Part shown: piece after piece, positions 13,301-26,108 of the stretch
Layout of the letters: every line of letters begins with the position of its first letter
Numbering within the stretch: position 1 is the stretch's first letter
Assembly: GCA_030704615.1 (NCBI GenBank)
Contig: CM060733.1
Location: 57,412,001-57,476,000 of the forward strand
From: Takakia lepidozioides
Taxonomy: Eukaryota; Streptophyta; Takakiopsida; Takakiales; Takakiaceae
DNA length: 64,000 nucleotides
Reading direction: 5' to 3'
Position numbers and translations under genes: made by a program
The notes under the pieces: generated by a model
What the model was told of the DNA's origin: nothing
Databases searched by the model: none
What the model saw: only the letters and a program-made list of their open reading frames with translations

Positions 13301-15053
13301 CAAAAGAATGCACAGTGATTTGATCTGCATTGTGGATATTTGAAACATTTAATTCATGGATATCTTGCATTCACTGTTTATAACACATTCTTCAACCTTT
13401 TCTAAAAGGGGGCAGTAACTGAAAGGCGAAGTGGCTCTTAGTTACACCGGCTTTGGCCGGAGTCCTCTCTCTCTCTCTCTCTCCTCTCTCTTCAACCTTT
13501 TCACAAAGTAACATTTGTCGGTGGTGAACAGGTAAGTGGCAGCATGTGAAGGAGACAACAGAGATTGGCGAGGGCAAGCTCTTTTCCCCCGGAAACTTGC
13601 GAGCCACTTTTGATAACCCAGAATATGAGAAGGTAGTCGCAACAGAGTCTTGATATTTATTGGCACATGACGTTTTGTTAGAAATATCAAGGTTTAATAC
13701 TGTGGTTGAGGATTTAGAATGAGGAAGTTAATTCTCTCAGCATTTCTTTTGAGGATGGTTTTTTCTGGTCAATATGATTTATGGTTGAGAGATTTCTTAC
13801 CATCACTGAGAGGAAGCTATGGTTCCCATAGATAGAGACTACTGGTATGAGGCAGATGTTTGTCCAATGTGCTAATAAGTTGGAACCTTTGACATTATGT
13901 CTGGACCAAAGTTTGTGGTAGGTGCCGACATCATATCTCGAGAGCATTACATGGTGCTAAGGTTACTTACTGTTTGCTTGTTTTGGTTGGTAGTTGATAA
14001 ACTATTATGTGAGCGAGAAGTACACTCTTCGTTACACGGGCGGCATGGTTCCTGATGTCAACCAGGTATGCCTTCAGAAGTACCTATGAAGCAGAGAGGT
14101 GAAGTTGGTGTACTTGTTAGCCTTTGATTGTCTCAGTGTCACCTTTTACTCAGATACTTGTTTGATCAGAGAGAAAGTGGTCAACTGGTAGGGGAAGAGA
14201 AGTACTATTCCTTGGTAAGGCAACTGCCATGATCTCCCCTTGACGGCATAGTCCTGACAGAATAGTCAGAGCTAGGATAACTGCTGAGAACCAACCAAAA
14301 GGTGTCGGAGTTTCTGTGGACATCTGAATCTCTTTGAGCCTTCCTTATCTAGTCCAGGGGTGGTCTCGGTTGCAGTAAATGGTCTAGTAGAGATCAGAGC
14401 TTGCTGGGGTAGAACATGGTGCTAATTAAAGCCTGAAACCAATTCCAATGAACTCTGGCCAGATACTTTACAAAGTGCATGGCCACAATCAGAAAGGAGA
14501 CCTGTAGTGGCCCCAGCATCCTGCAAAATGACCCTGTTGACAACCCTTACTTTGGTGTTATCTGGTCTTTCTAGTCAATGGCTGAGAAAATCTGGACACT
14601 GAATGTTGGTACATGTACATTGGAAGGTCAGACAGCACTTGTAGAGCTCTAATAAGGTCTACTGGTTCTATATCTCAACAGAGGATACGAATGGTTGATC
14701 AAAAAAATAATCAACCTGCTGACTGCCATTGAACTGGGACAAGGACTGAGCAGTCTCCGCTGTTCAATGTACAGATCCTAGTAAAGGAGAAGGGTATCTT
14801 CACCAATGTTATCTCTCCCACGACCAAAGCCAAGTTGAGGCTTCTGTTTGAGGTTGCACCCCTGGGTTTGCTGATCGAGAATGCGGGTGGCTACAGTAGT
14901 GATGGCAAGCAATCAGTGCTAGATAAAGTGGTCATTAATACAGATGACAGAACACAAGTGGCCTATGGTTCTAAGAACGAAATCATTCGGTTCGAGGAAA
15001 CTCTCTATGGAACATCCAGATTGGCAGCAGAACTTGCAGCTGCAACCGTTTAG
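10312..15053 (+). CDS. SBPase: Sedoheptulose-1,7-bisphosphatase, plastid precursor (8 exons)
   Basis: This enzyme removes the C1 phosphate of sedoheptulose-1,7-bisphosphate in the regenerative phase of the Calvin cycle, in the chloroplast stroma. Exons are 10312-10452, 10744-10863, 11965-12150, 12616-12697, 12824-13045, 13532-13632, 13994-14065 and 14775-15053, all with GT..AG borders and consistent phase, giving 400 residues, close to the usual size. The first 80 or so residues are Ala/Ser-rich and fit a transit peptide. The metal-binding signature DPLDGSS is at residues 184-190. Cys123 and Cys128 in SCGATAC correspond to the redox pair reduced by thioredoxin, so light regulation is expected. 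Long identical runs such as [20 protein letters not shown] and [16 protein letters not shown] make the call secure, and distinguish it from FBPase. The ATG is the first in-frame codon after the CT-rich leader. No break or missing residue was seen. Confidence 0.96.
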
Positions 15054-15447
15054 AAGGCCAGATACTCTCATCCTCCTTTCATCCTTTGTCCATGCAGTAC
15101 TCAGGGTTGCCAGTTCATTGAGAACGAGAGTAAGATTCTAACTTCCAAGTTGTCCAGCCATTGTTCTTCCAAGTCTAACAAAATTGGGCAGTGTCAGTTT
15201 TTTTGATACGAACTTCCTTATTGTAAAGGTACCTTCCTACCTTTCCACCATTATTTTTCACATCTCCCAATACATTGCCTAAAGCTCCAAAAGATATGGG
15301 GCCGGGATAACAGTTGTGTTTGACATACTCATAAAGCACTTTGTGTTTTTTCTCTTTGTATTTATGGTGCTCTTAAAAAGCAGAATTCATCGCCTGGCCG
15401 GGCGGGGCATTACACTCCCGTGGAATGCACTGGACAGCGAGGCCGGT

Positions 15448-15593
15448 GCATTACACTCGGGTGTAATGCCCGCCGTACCTTTTTGTTGCACGTGCTTTAT
15501 GCAGGGTAATGCCTTGAGTGGAGGCATCCCCGGATTTTCGGGCCTTCCCCTCGGGCTACCGCCCTCGGCCAGTGCCCTCCACTCAGGGCATTA
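15448..15593. repeat. Compound foldback (nested hairpins) in the SBPase 3' flank
   Basis: Two hairpins share the core GGCATTACAC. A 9-bp stem GCATTACAC/GTGTAATGC with a 4-nt loop spans 15448-15469. A larger one pairs 15507-15524 (TAATGCCTTGAGTGGAGG) with 15576-15593, 17 of 18 bases matching, around a GC-rich 51-nt loop. Further GGCATTACAC strings flank at about 15407 and 15587. The stretch is far more GC-rich than its surroundings, and looks like a small foldback or MITE-like insertion. No target duplication was identified. Confidence 0.6.
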
Positions 15594-15599
15594 CACTAT

Positions 15600-16940
15600 A
15601 CTTAAACCCTCTGACAAAGAACTGTTCTGAAATTGAAGGCTATTTAAGCGTGCCAGAACTGTTCTCTCTCCTATATGTTTATGAGATTGTAGGTGTTGCT
15701 TGTACTTGTGTTGTTTGCATTTGCAGTTTGTTTCTCCCTCATTAGTACTGATCAATTTCTGAGAGAGAGTAATAGCTGGCCAACATGTCCTAGCCATGTT
15801 TGGACCCTGAGAGAGAAAAAATGCGCTTGCATCTGCTTTTAACAAGCTTTGTATACTTCCACCCAACTGCAGGGTCACTTCAAGAGTCCCAGTCCAACCA
15901 AGGATAACTGGATAGATTTCATCTGTGTCCAGGCAAGCCCATTCCTGATTCCTTCAAACGCGATCTTCACATTTTCTAGGTTTTAGCCTTCAAGCTTCTT
16001 TTGTAATGATATAAAGGCAACTTGATCCTGCATGTCTACCTGTCTTTCCAAGCTGCCTGAATGTGATACTAACTCTTCCAGCAAATCATGCGCACCAATA
16101 CAAGGAGAAGCTCTTAGCACCACGAGTTGTTCGAAATGCCCGCCCACCAGGCCCAACCATCTTGCTTTTCTGTTTGTTTTGTGCTCACCACTCTTGGCTC
16201 ACAAATTGCTGCGCAGATTTCAGAAGAAAATGACCACTGTAGTGGAATATTCCTACAGGTGGTGTCATTCATGCAGTCAGTTTCCATGAAGATGTGAGGA
16301 AGCATGGACAGTGGAAGTAAAAGGGTGGGGTGGCCTCAATAGGCCTTTAGGGTTTAATAAAAACACAAAAGACTAATAAAACTAATAAGGCTAATAAAAC
16401 TTAGTGGCATACAGGAGGGTGGCCAATTTTCGCAGTCTGCCATACTTTCCTTGCCAAAGTTCACTTAGTGAGGGTGATTGTTGTCCAGCAAAATTGAAAT
16501 CACAGGATTTAGTTTGGAAATCAATAAATTTGAAATCTGGTGACCATAGAGGTCTTGAATAGCTAATATACTTGCAGCACAGTTTCCCAAAACCAATATT
16601 TCACAATAATAACCAGCATGATTTTTTACACTGCCAGTGATTGATAAAGGGGCCGGAAAAACTCAGTAGATATTGTAAACCGTAACCTTTGATTGGGATA
16701 TGTCTACAAGATCTTACAGTTTGAATCCAAGGGATGATTTGAGGAGGACAGAAAACGACAAATGGAGGAGAAAAATTGTGTGCTGCCAGATGACTACACC
16801 AGCAGAAGGGCAAGACACCATCCCTGAAGAGAAGGCAACCATCTGAGAAGAGGATTCTCTCACTGATGACTTGATTACACCTCTTGCAAGATAGTTGCAG
16901 GCCTGGCACTGTAACGGCAAACAAAACGCCCTGCCAAACT
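15600..16940. other. Convergent 3' flanks of SBPase and EMC10
   Basis: The two genes converge here. No further gene is recognised. A minus-strand frame that continues across 16601-17271 reads through EMC10 introns and exons in the wrong frame and is not a separate gene. Untranslated regions of both genes probably lie here, but poly(A) sites cannot be placed with certainty. Confidence 0.5.
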
Positions 16941-19900
16941 TCATCGTCTCCGGGATCCGCCGGATCCTGCAATTCGTTGTGGAGCGCCAGCAGCCTGTGC
17001 TGCTCCCCCTGGAGCAGCTGTCGTCTCTTCTGGCATGTTTGCAACTTGAGTGATAGCGTTGACCACAATAAGGCCCAAGGGAACAATATACATCCACTGC
17101 ACCAATGATCCCACCAATCCCAAGATTTTCAGCATTCTCGCCTCCCTTTCGTATTGGGGTCACAAAAACCTGAGCACAAAAACCACAAAACAGCAGAGTA
17201 GGCACATACATATTTTTGCCAGAATGTTTTCTCGATAATCTTCTTGGGGGCACCTTCCTCGCCCTCTCCAAGCTTGTCTCCGTCCACTGTGCTCACCTCC
17301 TCGTTCAAAAATATCATCCTGCCATTAATCAACGTGTCCCCTCAAGATATTTCCAGTCTGTGATTAAGAAATTCTGGACTCCAGATTGCAACGACGGTGT
17401 CATGTGCTACTGCATGGCAAACTTGAGGTCCCAATTTGCTTCATGCACATTATCCTGCCATTTTCAGGCATCTCAAAATTTTAGGAAGGGTCCTACACCA
17501 TGTGGAATCCCTGTTTTCTCTACAGACAAATATGGGATCCTAATCTTTGATCCTTGCAGGGAATTATCCTGCATTCACCAACATTAGCTTAAGAAGCTCG
17601 AGAGATCTCATTTACGATCCAAGTTTCCACTACTCATGGTCCCTACTTTCTTCGATTCGTCAATCATAAACCAAATGAAATGGGGCTTTGACACAATTTC
17701 TAACCACAAGTCAGCGTTTCCTGGCCATTAAATCAAGGGGGAAGGAAGGGAGAGGGAGAGGGACAGAAGTACCTCAAAGCTTGTTCACTGGTCTTTGTTA
17801 CAATCCACGAATCAAAAGACCAATCTGATGGCTGACACACCCAAAATCCAACTGGCATATTACCAAATTGAAAAAAAACAAGGAGGCATCACATACAGGA
17901 GAGATTAATGGCCCAGAAGATCCTTATCGACAGATAGAGAAATGCGAATAAATGTTCACTAAAAACATTAGACAATGGCTTACCTTTATGACATAACCCC
18001 CGCCCCCCAAAAAAGCCAGCATGGGTTTTTATGTAGTGGGATGGGAACTCCCCCAAGACTGCAAAAGCAGAGAGATGGAGAGAGAATGTACTCATAAGAA
18101 GTTGGCCGTAGCCTTGTGGCAGTCTGAGCAGACAGAGAGAGAGAGAGAGAGAGGGAGAGGGAGAGAGCTACAGGACTGCTTGACAGAGAATAGATACTTC
18201 TGAAGAGTCTCCACTCTGTATCTCATCCTAGGAAAAATCGGGAGATTCGACCCTCATCAGAGGGCCTGATATGAAATAACCAGCTGATAGGTGAACAATC
18301 ATGGTTGTCTACCTGCAGACAAGCCATACAGGCTTACTTACTATAAGAAAACCCCAATTTATCATCCTCCAAAACCTGACAGCACAATGCAAGAGAGAGA
18401 GAGCCCTCACAGCAACTTGTGGACGTGGATATGGACAGTCACCAGCTGCACTATACGTAATGCCAATCACAGAACCTTGATCCTGCACACCAGTAACAGA
18501 GTCCCCTCCTTACGTCATCAACACTTTACCAAGGAAGGGGTTTTGGTGCTTTTTGGGGGTCAGGACACTAGATTTGTAATTTAACAAAACTTCAACAAAA
18601 GAAACCAGCAGATCAACCATACCAAGTGTAAGTCAAAACGCTCCTTCAAATTTGCTGCTGCCAAGCACCGCTGCAATATCCCCCAAAATGAAACAGAGAG
18701 TTAATTACATCATTCGGTACCAGGTCAATTTGTATGAGCATCTAGAAGGGATAAATGTGACTAACTAGAGGAGTCAAATGGTAGACCCACTCTTTCTCAT
18801 ACAACAGTAATGGATAAACATTCCCACCAATCCTGCAAGAAAGAATTGTCCCTAGCAGTCTGCTACCAGGAGATGACGACAAGCATGGTTGCAGTGCCAG
18901 CCGCCGAGCCCTGGAGAACGGGAGACCTCCCGTGATAAGGTCTGCTACGGCGCAATTCTGGGTTGAAGTTTCAGAGACCTGTACGTGGAGCGCCATGAGG
19001 TATGGGACAAAGTGTACACCAGCAATACTGACGTCAGAGACAGGTGCAGGTGGCGCTCGCTGGGAGCCTAATGGATGAAGTAGGCCCTACTACCTGGTCG
19101 TGTGGAGGCAATAATTCTTAACAAGAATCAAACACAAAGCAAATTACAAAGCATATAACTGTGAGCTTACAGCTTTGACAGATGCCATGACGAACACTTT
19201 GCCTGGGTTCAGCACATCGGCAGATATCCTCACACTATAAAACCCATCATCTCTCACCAGTGCCTGTCCAACGCAAATTACCGAGTCAACACGGTACCCT
19301 CCAGTGTATCAGAACAGCTTCATTTCACACGCAAATTCTCTTATTATTTCGTCTTGAGGATCAGGGTAAGCAAGAAGAGTTAAACTGAGCTTAAATGTAT
19401 TCCTCATGCGTTTGGAAACACACGGCCCCCTTTCCTTCTCTCTTAGACAAGCCACGACTGGCAGGACTTTGAAAATCTGTTGTTGTGTGTGTATCCAACC
19501 ATTGACAGTGAGGAAAATAAGGGACACTTACACGTGGAAAAGATCAGAGAAGCTACCTTGAAGGCTGCCTTGTCACTTTCTGAGAATGTATTCCTTGTCA
19601 GCCGCAACTTAGATAGAGACTGCAAAGAAAAACAGTCTCAACATTGTACATTTGTAGACATGGATGGGAAAATCGAAAGGATAAAACTAGTATATGTTGT
19701 AAATTGGAGAAATTGGTAGTAGGATGCCTCAGCAGAGGATGGTAAGTTTGATCACAATCTGACGCTTGTTGTATCAGGGCAACCTGCCACCAGCATACAG
19801 AAGAAATTCTGACACCATCCCGTTTCCCGCAACTACAGTTAAACGATATCTGTTCGTCGAGGGGATTAGTATGACCCAGATGCTGCGACAAGGGTGTGTG

Positions 19901-20693
19901 TCCCCTAATTAGTTTGGATCTTCATTGAAGCCGAATTTCCCTCGAGAGCAGCTACTCGTCTTTCTGCCTCTATGCTCCCAACAGTGGTTTGACGGCATCT
20001 GACAATCCTCGTTTGCGTTTGAAAGAGAAGGAGAGGACTGCTACGCCTCATGGACACGCCATATCCCCATAAAACAGTCGCCATGAAGATTCTTTAGACC
20101 TAAAATCTTCCTCGCTCCCGATTTGGTTAGAAAAATAGGAATTCAAATGGCACAGCGATCCATGCCTGGCGGCCAGGAAGATGTCTATATATGCGTCGAT
20201 GCGCGTCAATGAGAAGTGCGGGAGACAATCTAACCCTGTCTGTGACCAATTACCCGTCAAGCTCTCAAAAGCCTAATGAATCCACGTCTTCCCAGGACTG
20301 ATGCAAGGGCCAACGAAATACTCCGGAAACATACCTTGAACACTGTCCCGCTCCCAATTATGATCAATAACATACCTGACGGCCATGCGATGACGACCGC
20401 ACACGAGCGGAGAAGGTGCCCCCGGCCGCAAATTCCGAGCCCGCAAATGAGTGCTCCAATGTAAACTGGATCTTCTTGTCACCAAGTGCATCCAAGGGTG
20501 CACTGGCACCCAGGTCTACTCGTTTTCCCTCAACAACAGCACTCCTTGGAGAATCTCGCTCCCCATTCCTGTGAGATCCCCCTACAATGCCCCACTCTTC
20601 GTCGTCTTCAGGAAGCTCATCAGACGTGAAGCTAGTTCCCCGCACGGACACAAACCCCAGCAACAACAAAACTACGACGACTTTCATGGCCAT
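16941..20693 (-). CDS. EMC10: ER membrane protein complex subunit 10 (8 exons)
   Basis: EMC10 is a lumenal-facing, single-span subunit of the ER membrane protein complex, which inserts tail-anchored and multipass membrane proteins. Exons on the minus strand are 20693-20376, 19619-19557, 19263-19171, 18670-18623, 18482-18411, 17831-17773, 17318-17210 and 17096-16941. Every border is GT..AG and phases agree, giving 305 residues. A signal peptide (MAMKVVVVLLLLGFVSVRG) opens the protein, followed by an acidic linker, then the beta-sandwich with IQFTLEHSF, SLSKLRLTRNTFSESDKAAF, DDGFYSVRI and GKVFVMASVKA, a Cys in RCLAAANLKERFDLHL and one in GDCPYPRPQ that may form the conserved disulfide. TFWQKYWMYIVPLGLIVVNA (about residues 249-268) carries the single membrane span, followed by an Ala/Gly-rich tail ending RRR. 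The architecture matches the eukaryotic EMC10 family. The weakest piece is the donor of the fifth exon, where GTTGCT six bases earlier is an alternative. Confidence 0.85.
18134..18153. repeat. (GA)n microsatellite in an EMC10 intron
   Basis: About ten GA units, continuing as interrupted purine repeats to about 18167, lie in the intron between the fifth and sixth EMC10 exons. Confidence 0.8.
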
Positions 20694-20759
20694 GGCGAAA
20701 TGCGAGTCATGGCAGAGCCGCTAGCCCTAACCAGACGTGCGAGACAACGGGCAGCCTAA

Positions 20760-23050
20760 ATTTGTTTTCATTCCTTTGTTTAAGAAATTTGGAAAACGGC
20801 ACGAGTGGCTACAGAGTTTTGCGAAAAAAAGCGGAACTTTCATCCACTGAAATTCATCCACATCTGTACTTCATTCCATTTGTATCATCCTTTTTTGGAA
20901 AATTCATCCATTTTTTATTTTTTATTTGGAGGAATTTGGCGATTTCATCCATGAAAAAACAGGGAATTCTAGACAGAATATTCCATTTTCTTTTTTGAAG
21001 TCGAAATCTGGCGAAAATTCGCCACTGACAAAAACGCTGAACTTTTGAGTACGTACTGCAGAAGGCTTCTCTCAGCTTGGACAGGAATAAACTACTAAAG
21101 CGGGTCAACTCAACATCCAACACTCTAAACATAAGCTTATTAGACTAATCATGTTTCTAAGATTTTCAGAATACTCGACGCAAATGCAGTGGAGGAGGAC
21201 TCAAGATCGAAATGCAAGAGCTTTGGGGAGGAAATGAATGGCACATCCAACAGTCATAAATGGGAGTAGCACTGTGCTGTTGGCAGTGAGAAAGAGTACA
21301 AGAAGTGATCTAATTTCAGTGCCCTTCAGTTCTTCAGTTAACACTCTGACAGTTTGCATTATGACAAGCATCTTTTAGATGTGTTTGCCAACAGCTTTTT
21401 GATTGTTTGTGGCGGGAAGTGGAGTGGATATGGGAAAGACAAGCGCAGCATTGGAATTTGGAGGTGGGTCTCTTCATGGTTGTAAACATGCGCACAATGC
21501 CGCCCTCATGCATAATAAATGCAGTCTTGTATACAAGTGATGCAGTTCATGGTATTATTAGTACATATCTATATGTAAGCCAAAGTATACAGCCTGTGCT
21601 TGGGCTCTACTAGGGAGTCAATGAGGTCGCAACTGCATTGGCACATCATAATGTGGCTTATCTTTTGTGCATCCTTGAATGTTGATCTGCCTCGAAATTC
21701 ACCAAATGCGACCCCTGCGGACAGGGTATCCTTGTGAACGAGTGGAGTTGATTATCCCCGTGGTAGGTAGTAGTGGAAGGGAGAGGTCGGGAAAGTATGA
21801 GGTGACTGTTAAACTGTTAACCCCCATTGTTTGAATGAGTGACTTGTACGTGGATCACTAAAGCTGACAGTTAGATATGTATTGGCAAGAAAGGCTTGTG
21901 CTTCAAGGTACACAGGACACTCACATAATTTCACGTGATACATAACTGCAGCAAGTCGAGTTTACCACTGGATATGTTAGTTATGTATCATATGAGAAAA
22001 AGATCCATCTGAAGTCACATGCTGTGGAGCTCTAACAATTGAGGGTGGAACTCTCAAGTGCCTTGCACAGCGAGTCAAGTTTAAACTAAGACTTTCTGCA
22101 AGTGAGTTATTAAGTTGTGATGAGGCTGCAGACGTCAGAGTGTGTACTTAGCAGGTTGTTGAAGCACTTGGATTGCCTACAATAGCAGCAGGGCCAATAT
22201 GGGACATGTCGAGTCTACACTGGGTAGCGGCTGAGTAAGTGAGCGAGTGACAGGGCAGCGTTGCCGTGCCAACACTGTCTCCCACCAAAAGGCGGCGGGC
22301 CTACCATTGGATAAGGTACCGAGAATATGGAGGCCCAAAGTCTCAACTAGAGATATGCTCCCACGGCGTATCCAATTGCAAGACTCAGTCAGTCGTGAAT
22401 GATTCATTACAAACTTCTCTGCGCAGCTTCGCTGTGACCTCGTGAGAGGATAGGAATCCTAGCTTCTACAAGGAACTTGTAAGTTGTGCGACTTTCTGGC
22501 GGAGGAGGGCGGCTGAATCCTCGACTCACATGGAAGACTGTGCCTAGCAGAGGGTACAATCCTACCATATCCCTCAGATTCGTCTCATATAAACTCTCCA
22601 TAATACATATCTGGACTTTGCCTCAACTTTGCCTGCAGTGCCTGGCCTAGGTATTCCTTTGTCTCTACGGAAGTCGGTGAAGTCTAGCAGGTAGCCAAGA
22701 CTCTCCAGCAACTGTGCTTGCTAGCTGCTTGTGAGCTTGCTACACATAGGCTTAGTGCCCCGTGCAGTGGCAGATGGAAAAGAATCCAATGCAGCTGTCA
22801 CTCACTTGCAGGCTCTGCCAGACAGACAGGAGTGGAGCAAAGGCAAGCATAAGTCAGTTTAGAATAGAAAGCTCAAGGTCAGTTCAGTGCATGGCTGTGT
22901 AGCTTCCGATATGCCTCTGTAGACTGTGACCTCCGCATTAAGCGAGTTGGTGGCTCTGCATGCTGTACATCCACTTAGGGCACCATATTTTTAGACTATG
23001 CTTTCTAAACAGTTTTTGGTTGTTTTTTTTTTCAATGGCCAGTTTAGAGG
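20760..23050. other. EMC10 upstream region and long intergenic stretch
   Basis: The first few hundred bases presumably include the EMC10 promoter, but no element can be fixed. From about 21.1 to 23.05 kb I see no gene, RNA or clear repeat. Minus-strand frames at 22177-22601 are open but unrecognised. Confidence 0.4.
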
Positions 23051-23059
23051 ATTGTCGAG

Positions 23060-23350
23060 AATAACCTACTTCAGGGAGCCAACGTGGCTGACGAACCAAC
23101 AGGGGATTGAACGAATTGAACCCCGCCCATGAACAAACAGGGAATTGAAACCAATGCAAAGGATGGGCAAAATGCCAGGGTTTTGTTTATTTGAAAAGGC
23201 AACCCGACCGAACACCCATGAACCTGCAGGGGTTGAACCCCCACAAGTCAATGCAGGGGTTGTCTATTTTTCGAAAAGGTCACCCCTTTAAGGAACCGAG
23301 TCTGGCCGAGGAACCAACAGGGGATTGAACCCAAGATCCACAAGTCAATG
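23060..23350. repeat. Degenerate tandem module containing AACAGGGGATTGAAC
   Basis: The strings AACAGGGGATTGAAC, AACAGGGAATTGAAACC, CAGGGGTTGAACCC and AACAGGGGATTGAACCC recur at roughly 23098, 23136, 23226 and 23317. They are each followed by related CACAAGTCAATGCA or CAATGCAAAGG segments and a TTGAAAAGG element. This is a diverged local tandem array of about 90-110 bp. On the minus strand the core reads GGGTTCAATCCCC, similar to an RNA polymerase III B box, so a tRNA-derived origin is possible but not shown. Confidence 0.5.
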
Positions 23351-23398
23351 CACAGGTTCGGCAAAGTGCAGGGGATTTTCTTTAGTTGAAAAGCCCGA

Positions 23399-23490
23399 TG
23401 TGCTTCCACGTCGGCCGACATTCTTTTACAGCAACTAGAGGCGTGCTTCCACGTTGGCCTGACAGTCTCTTATAGCAACTCGAGGAATTC
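23399..23490. repeat. Two-copy tandem duplication, about 50-bp unit
   Basis: GTGCTTCCACGTCGGCC and the following ACA(T/G)TC..TTA(C/T)AGCAACT(A/C)GAGG string occurs twice in direct succession, with substitutions. It sits at the end of the preceding tandem module. Beyond it, 23500-24140, nothing was recognised. Confidence 0.6.
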
Positions 23491-24146
23491 TGTTCTCCCG
23501 CCTGCCTGAAAATTGAAAAAGCATTCCATGGATTCCACCTCGTTTCCGGCCAAGGAGGAAACATGGAATATAGGGTATGTTGGCCTATGACCGTTCAAAT
23601 AACGATGATGAAAAATCTAACGGTGAATTTTTGTCATTTTTACCTCAGGTAAATTTCATAAGGTGTCCCACATATGGGGCAACCTACAAACTTGGAACTA
23701 TTTTGATTTCATGAATCCTACACAAAGTTGTAGGGTTTCAAAGTCCAACCAATCAGAATGCTTGTATACACCAAGAGCCCTATAACCAATCACACTTTTG
23801 GGAGGGTTATATCAAATGATTGTTTACCAAGTGGCAAAAATGGACAGTCTTGGGACCATCAGTGCATGGTCATAGGTACTGACAGAAGCGTTAATGGGGT
23901 GTTCGGTTATAGACGCCCGTTCGGTCATAGGCCAACTTACCCTAGTCCAGCTTTGGCCCGCTTAGGGCATTGGCAGAGTTTGGCTTATTCAGCCATCTTT
24001 TAAAGTTCCTGCCACTTTGCTTTCCCGGATTTTCGAATCCCGCCCTCCGGATTCTCAATTCCAGTGCAAGCGGCAGTTTTACCTCTCTTACAGAATTTAT
24101 CGCATCTATATATATAAGTATATAAGTATATCGATATGTGAGGCTA

Positions 24147-24652
24147 GATTCCGGGGCCGTCGGATTATTCCTCTCTATCCCGGGAAATTACCTGCATTGG
24201 GGATGTATGCCTTGTAGAGCAGAGCACACTAAGTAGGGGGGAATCTTCCAACAACTTAACACAAAGAGCCACTTTTCATCCAACACAAGTACACCAAATG
24301 AGATCCAAAATCCACCACCCCGTTCTCTCTCGAGTGCTTTGATTATAGTACTTAAGCAAGTAATCTTATCTAGGCCAAACGATTGTCTTCTATTGGTTAG
24401 CCAGATGCCATCCTAGCTCGACCACACAAGCCTGCCACATCCTCTAATCTGATCCTAACTAACTGTTAACTAAAGACACCATCAACTTAATATAGCCAGC
24501 TGTACCAGCGTCTAATGCGTAACGACTACTCCACCTACATCCAGCTAAGTTTAACTGAAAGCCTCATCCGATGTCATTCGTTAGCCTGAATGAGCATCAC
24601 CATCCTGCTCCATCCACGATACCATTCATCCATGCCCAAAACAAGTGGGAAT
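24147..24652 (-). mobile_element. LTR-like direct repeat, left copy, of a gypsy element
   Basis: About 500 bases starting GATTCCGGGGCCGTCGGATT and ending CCATTCATCCATGCCCAAAA recur in the same orientation at 26109-26700. Between the copies lies a minus-strand integrase, so these are best read as the LTRs of one Ty3/gypsy element, this one being the 3' LTR. It lacks an internal block of roughly 100 bases present in the right copy. Its outer end abuts a TATATA-rich stretch without obvious TG/CA termini, so the boundary may be truncated. Confidence 0.7.
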
Positions 24653-25179
24653 CAAGCCCTTGTATATGTAAGGCTTGTTGGCCCCACTAACTAAGCGAGC
24701 TCCAGCGAGCAATCAAGAAAAAGTGAACAAGGGATCTATAACAAAATTAAGCAAAAACTAGGCATCCGATCAAGCTTGGGATGAAAAAACCAAATGAACA
24801 AAACCTTGCCCTGCAAGGTGGGCGAAGGACAAAAGATCAAAGTGGAAAAACCCCAAGTTTGGTACAATCTGATGCCATCTCTAGCACGATACAATAAACA
24901 AATATTAACTATGGCTCAGATTCGACAGATTGCAGGTGGGAGAGAACAGCCTTAGTTGGAATATAAATCACCTGTTTATTTTCCACATTCAAACATGTCA
25001 AGTCAAATGTTAGAGTGCAGGGAACTAATAACCAGCCAGATAAGGAGTGGAAGAGTGTTGTGGGAGGAGCACATACTGTCTACCTGGAAGAATTTCAGTG
25101 ATAAGGTAAGGGCCATCCATGCGCCGCTTAGCCTTAGAGACCTGCTTCCCTGGTTGCAATCTGACACAAACAGATTGTC

Positions 25180-25931
25180 CTAGTTTAAAAGACTCAGAAT
25201 AAACAACCCTACGGTTATAATACTTAGCCTGAGATGCCTGAGCAAACTAGATATTGGACTTGGCAGTCTCACGAAGGTTTCTGCGTTTAGCATCCATAGT
25301 ATGCAAAAATTGCTCTCAGTTTTTAGGTTCAGTGACCGACATCTGCAACCATGAAATGTGCAAAGGGATACAACACTTCCTGCCATACAACAACTCAAAA
25401 GGGGAAAGCTTAGTACTAGCACGAATAGAAGTGCGATAAGCAAACAACATAATTGGAACAGTCATGTCCCACTTGTCAATCAAAGTCTCATTCTTCTCCA
25501 ATTTCTGACACATGGTCTTGTTAAAATGCTCCGTCAAGCCATTGCATTGGGGGTTATAAGGAGCAATCACCGCATGACTAGTATTCAAGTTAAACAAGAC
25601 AATATCCATGAGCTGGTTACAAAACTCGGGTACCTTGATCCGTGAGGATCTCAAGGGGACATCCGTGGCGGAGGATCACCTTGTCAAAGAAAAATTGAAT
25701 CACTTCATCACTGTCCTTAGCAACCAATGGTCGGAGCTCAACCCATTTCGTCAGGTAATCCGTGGCTACAACAAGGTATGCATGATTCTCATCAAAGGCA
25801 GTATATCTGCAAATGTCCTCGCTCAAACGCACCCTCAACTCATGCAGAAAAGTCTGCTCAAAATCTTGGTCAGGCGTGGATTCGCTAATGACAGGAACAG
25901 ACTCAGAGGGAGACGCCATTGCACACAACAA
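25180..25931 (-). pseudogene. Ty3/gypsy integrase relic
   Basis: On the minus strand one frame gives YLVVATDYLTKWVELRPL, then RHGCPLEILTDQGTRVL. After a frame change it continues PEFCNQLMDIVLF, with SHAVIAPYNPQCNGLTEHFN and AYRTSIRASTKLSPFELLYG. These are the D, D and E blocks of the gypsy-type integrase catalytic core. Downstream, after a stop, come AKYYNRRVV and the GPYLITEIL-like C-terminal module. Gag, protease, RT and RNase H are all missing, so this is an internally deleted, non-coding copy. In its present state it cannot make a functional protein. Confidence 0.88.
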
Positions 25932-26108
25932 GGAGAAACGCAGCTAGCTTGAACACGAAAGAGAAGAAGGCATACAAACGAAAAATGAGACTCGCCGCCA
26001 TTTCGCCTTTCTGACGGCTGTACCTTATGCCCTTGCCACACACGCGGCACCTGTTATGAATAATACATTCGTTCCCGGTAACAGATTAGATGCCCCCCAT
26101 CTCCACCA

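Noticed and set aside
16601-17271. Long overlapping minus-strand frames (161 and 185 codons)
   Set aside because: They read through EMC10 exons, introns and 3' flank in frames that do not match the conserved protein. The spliced model explains the region.
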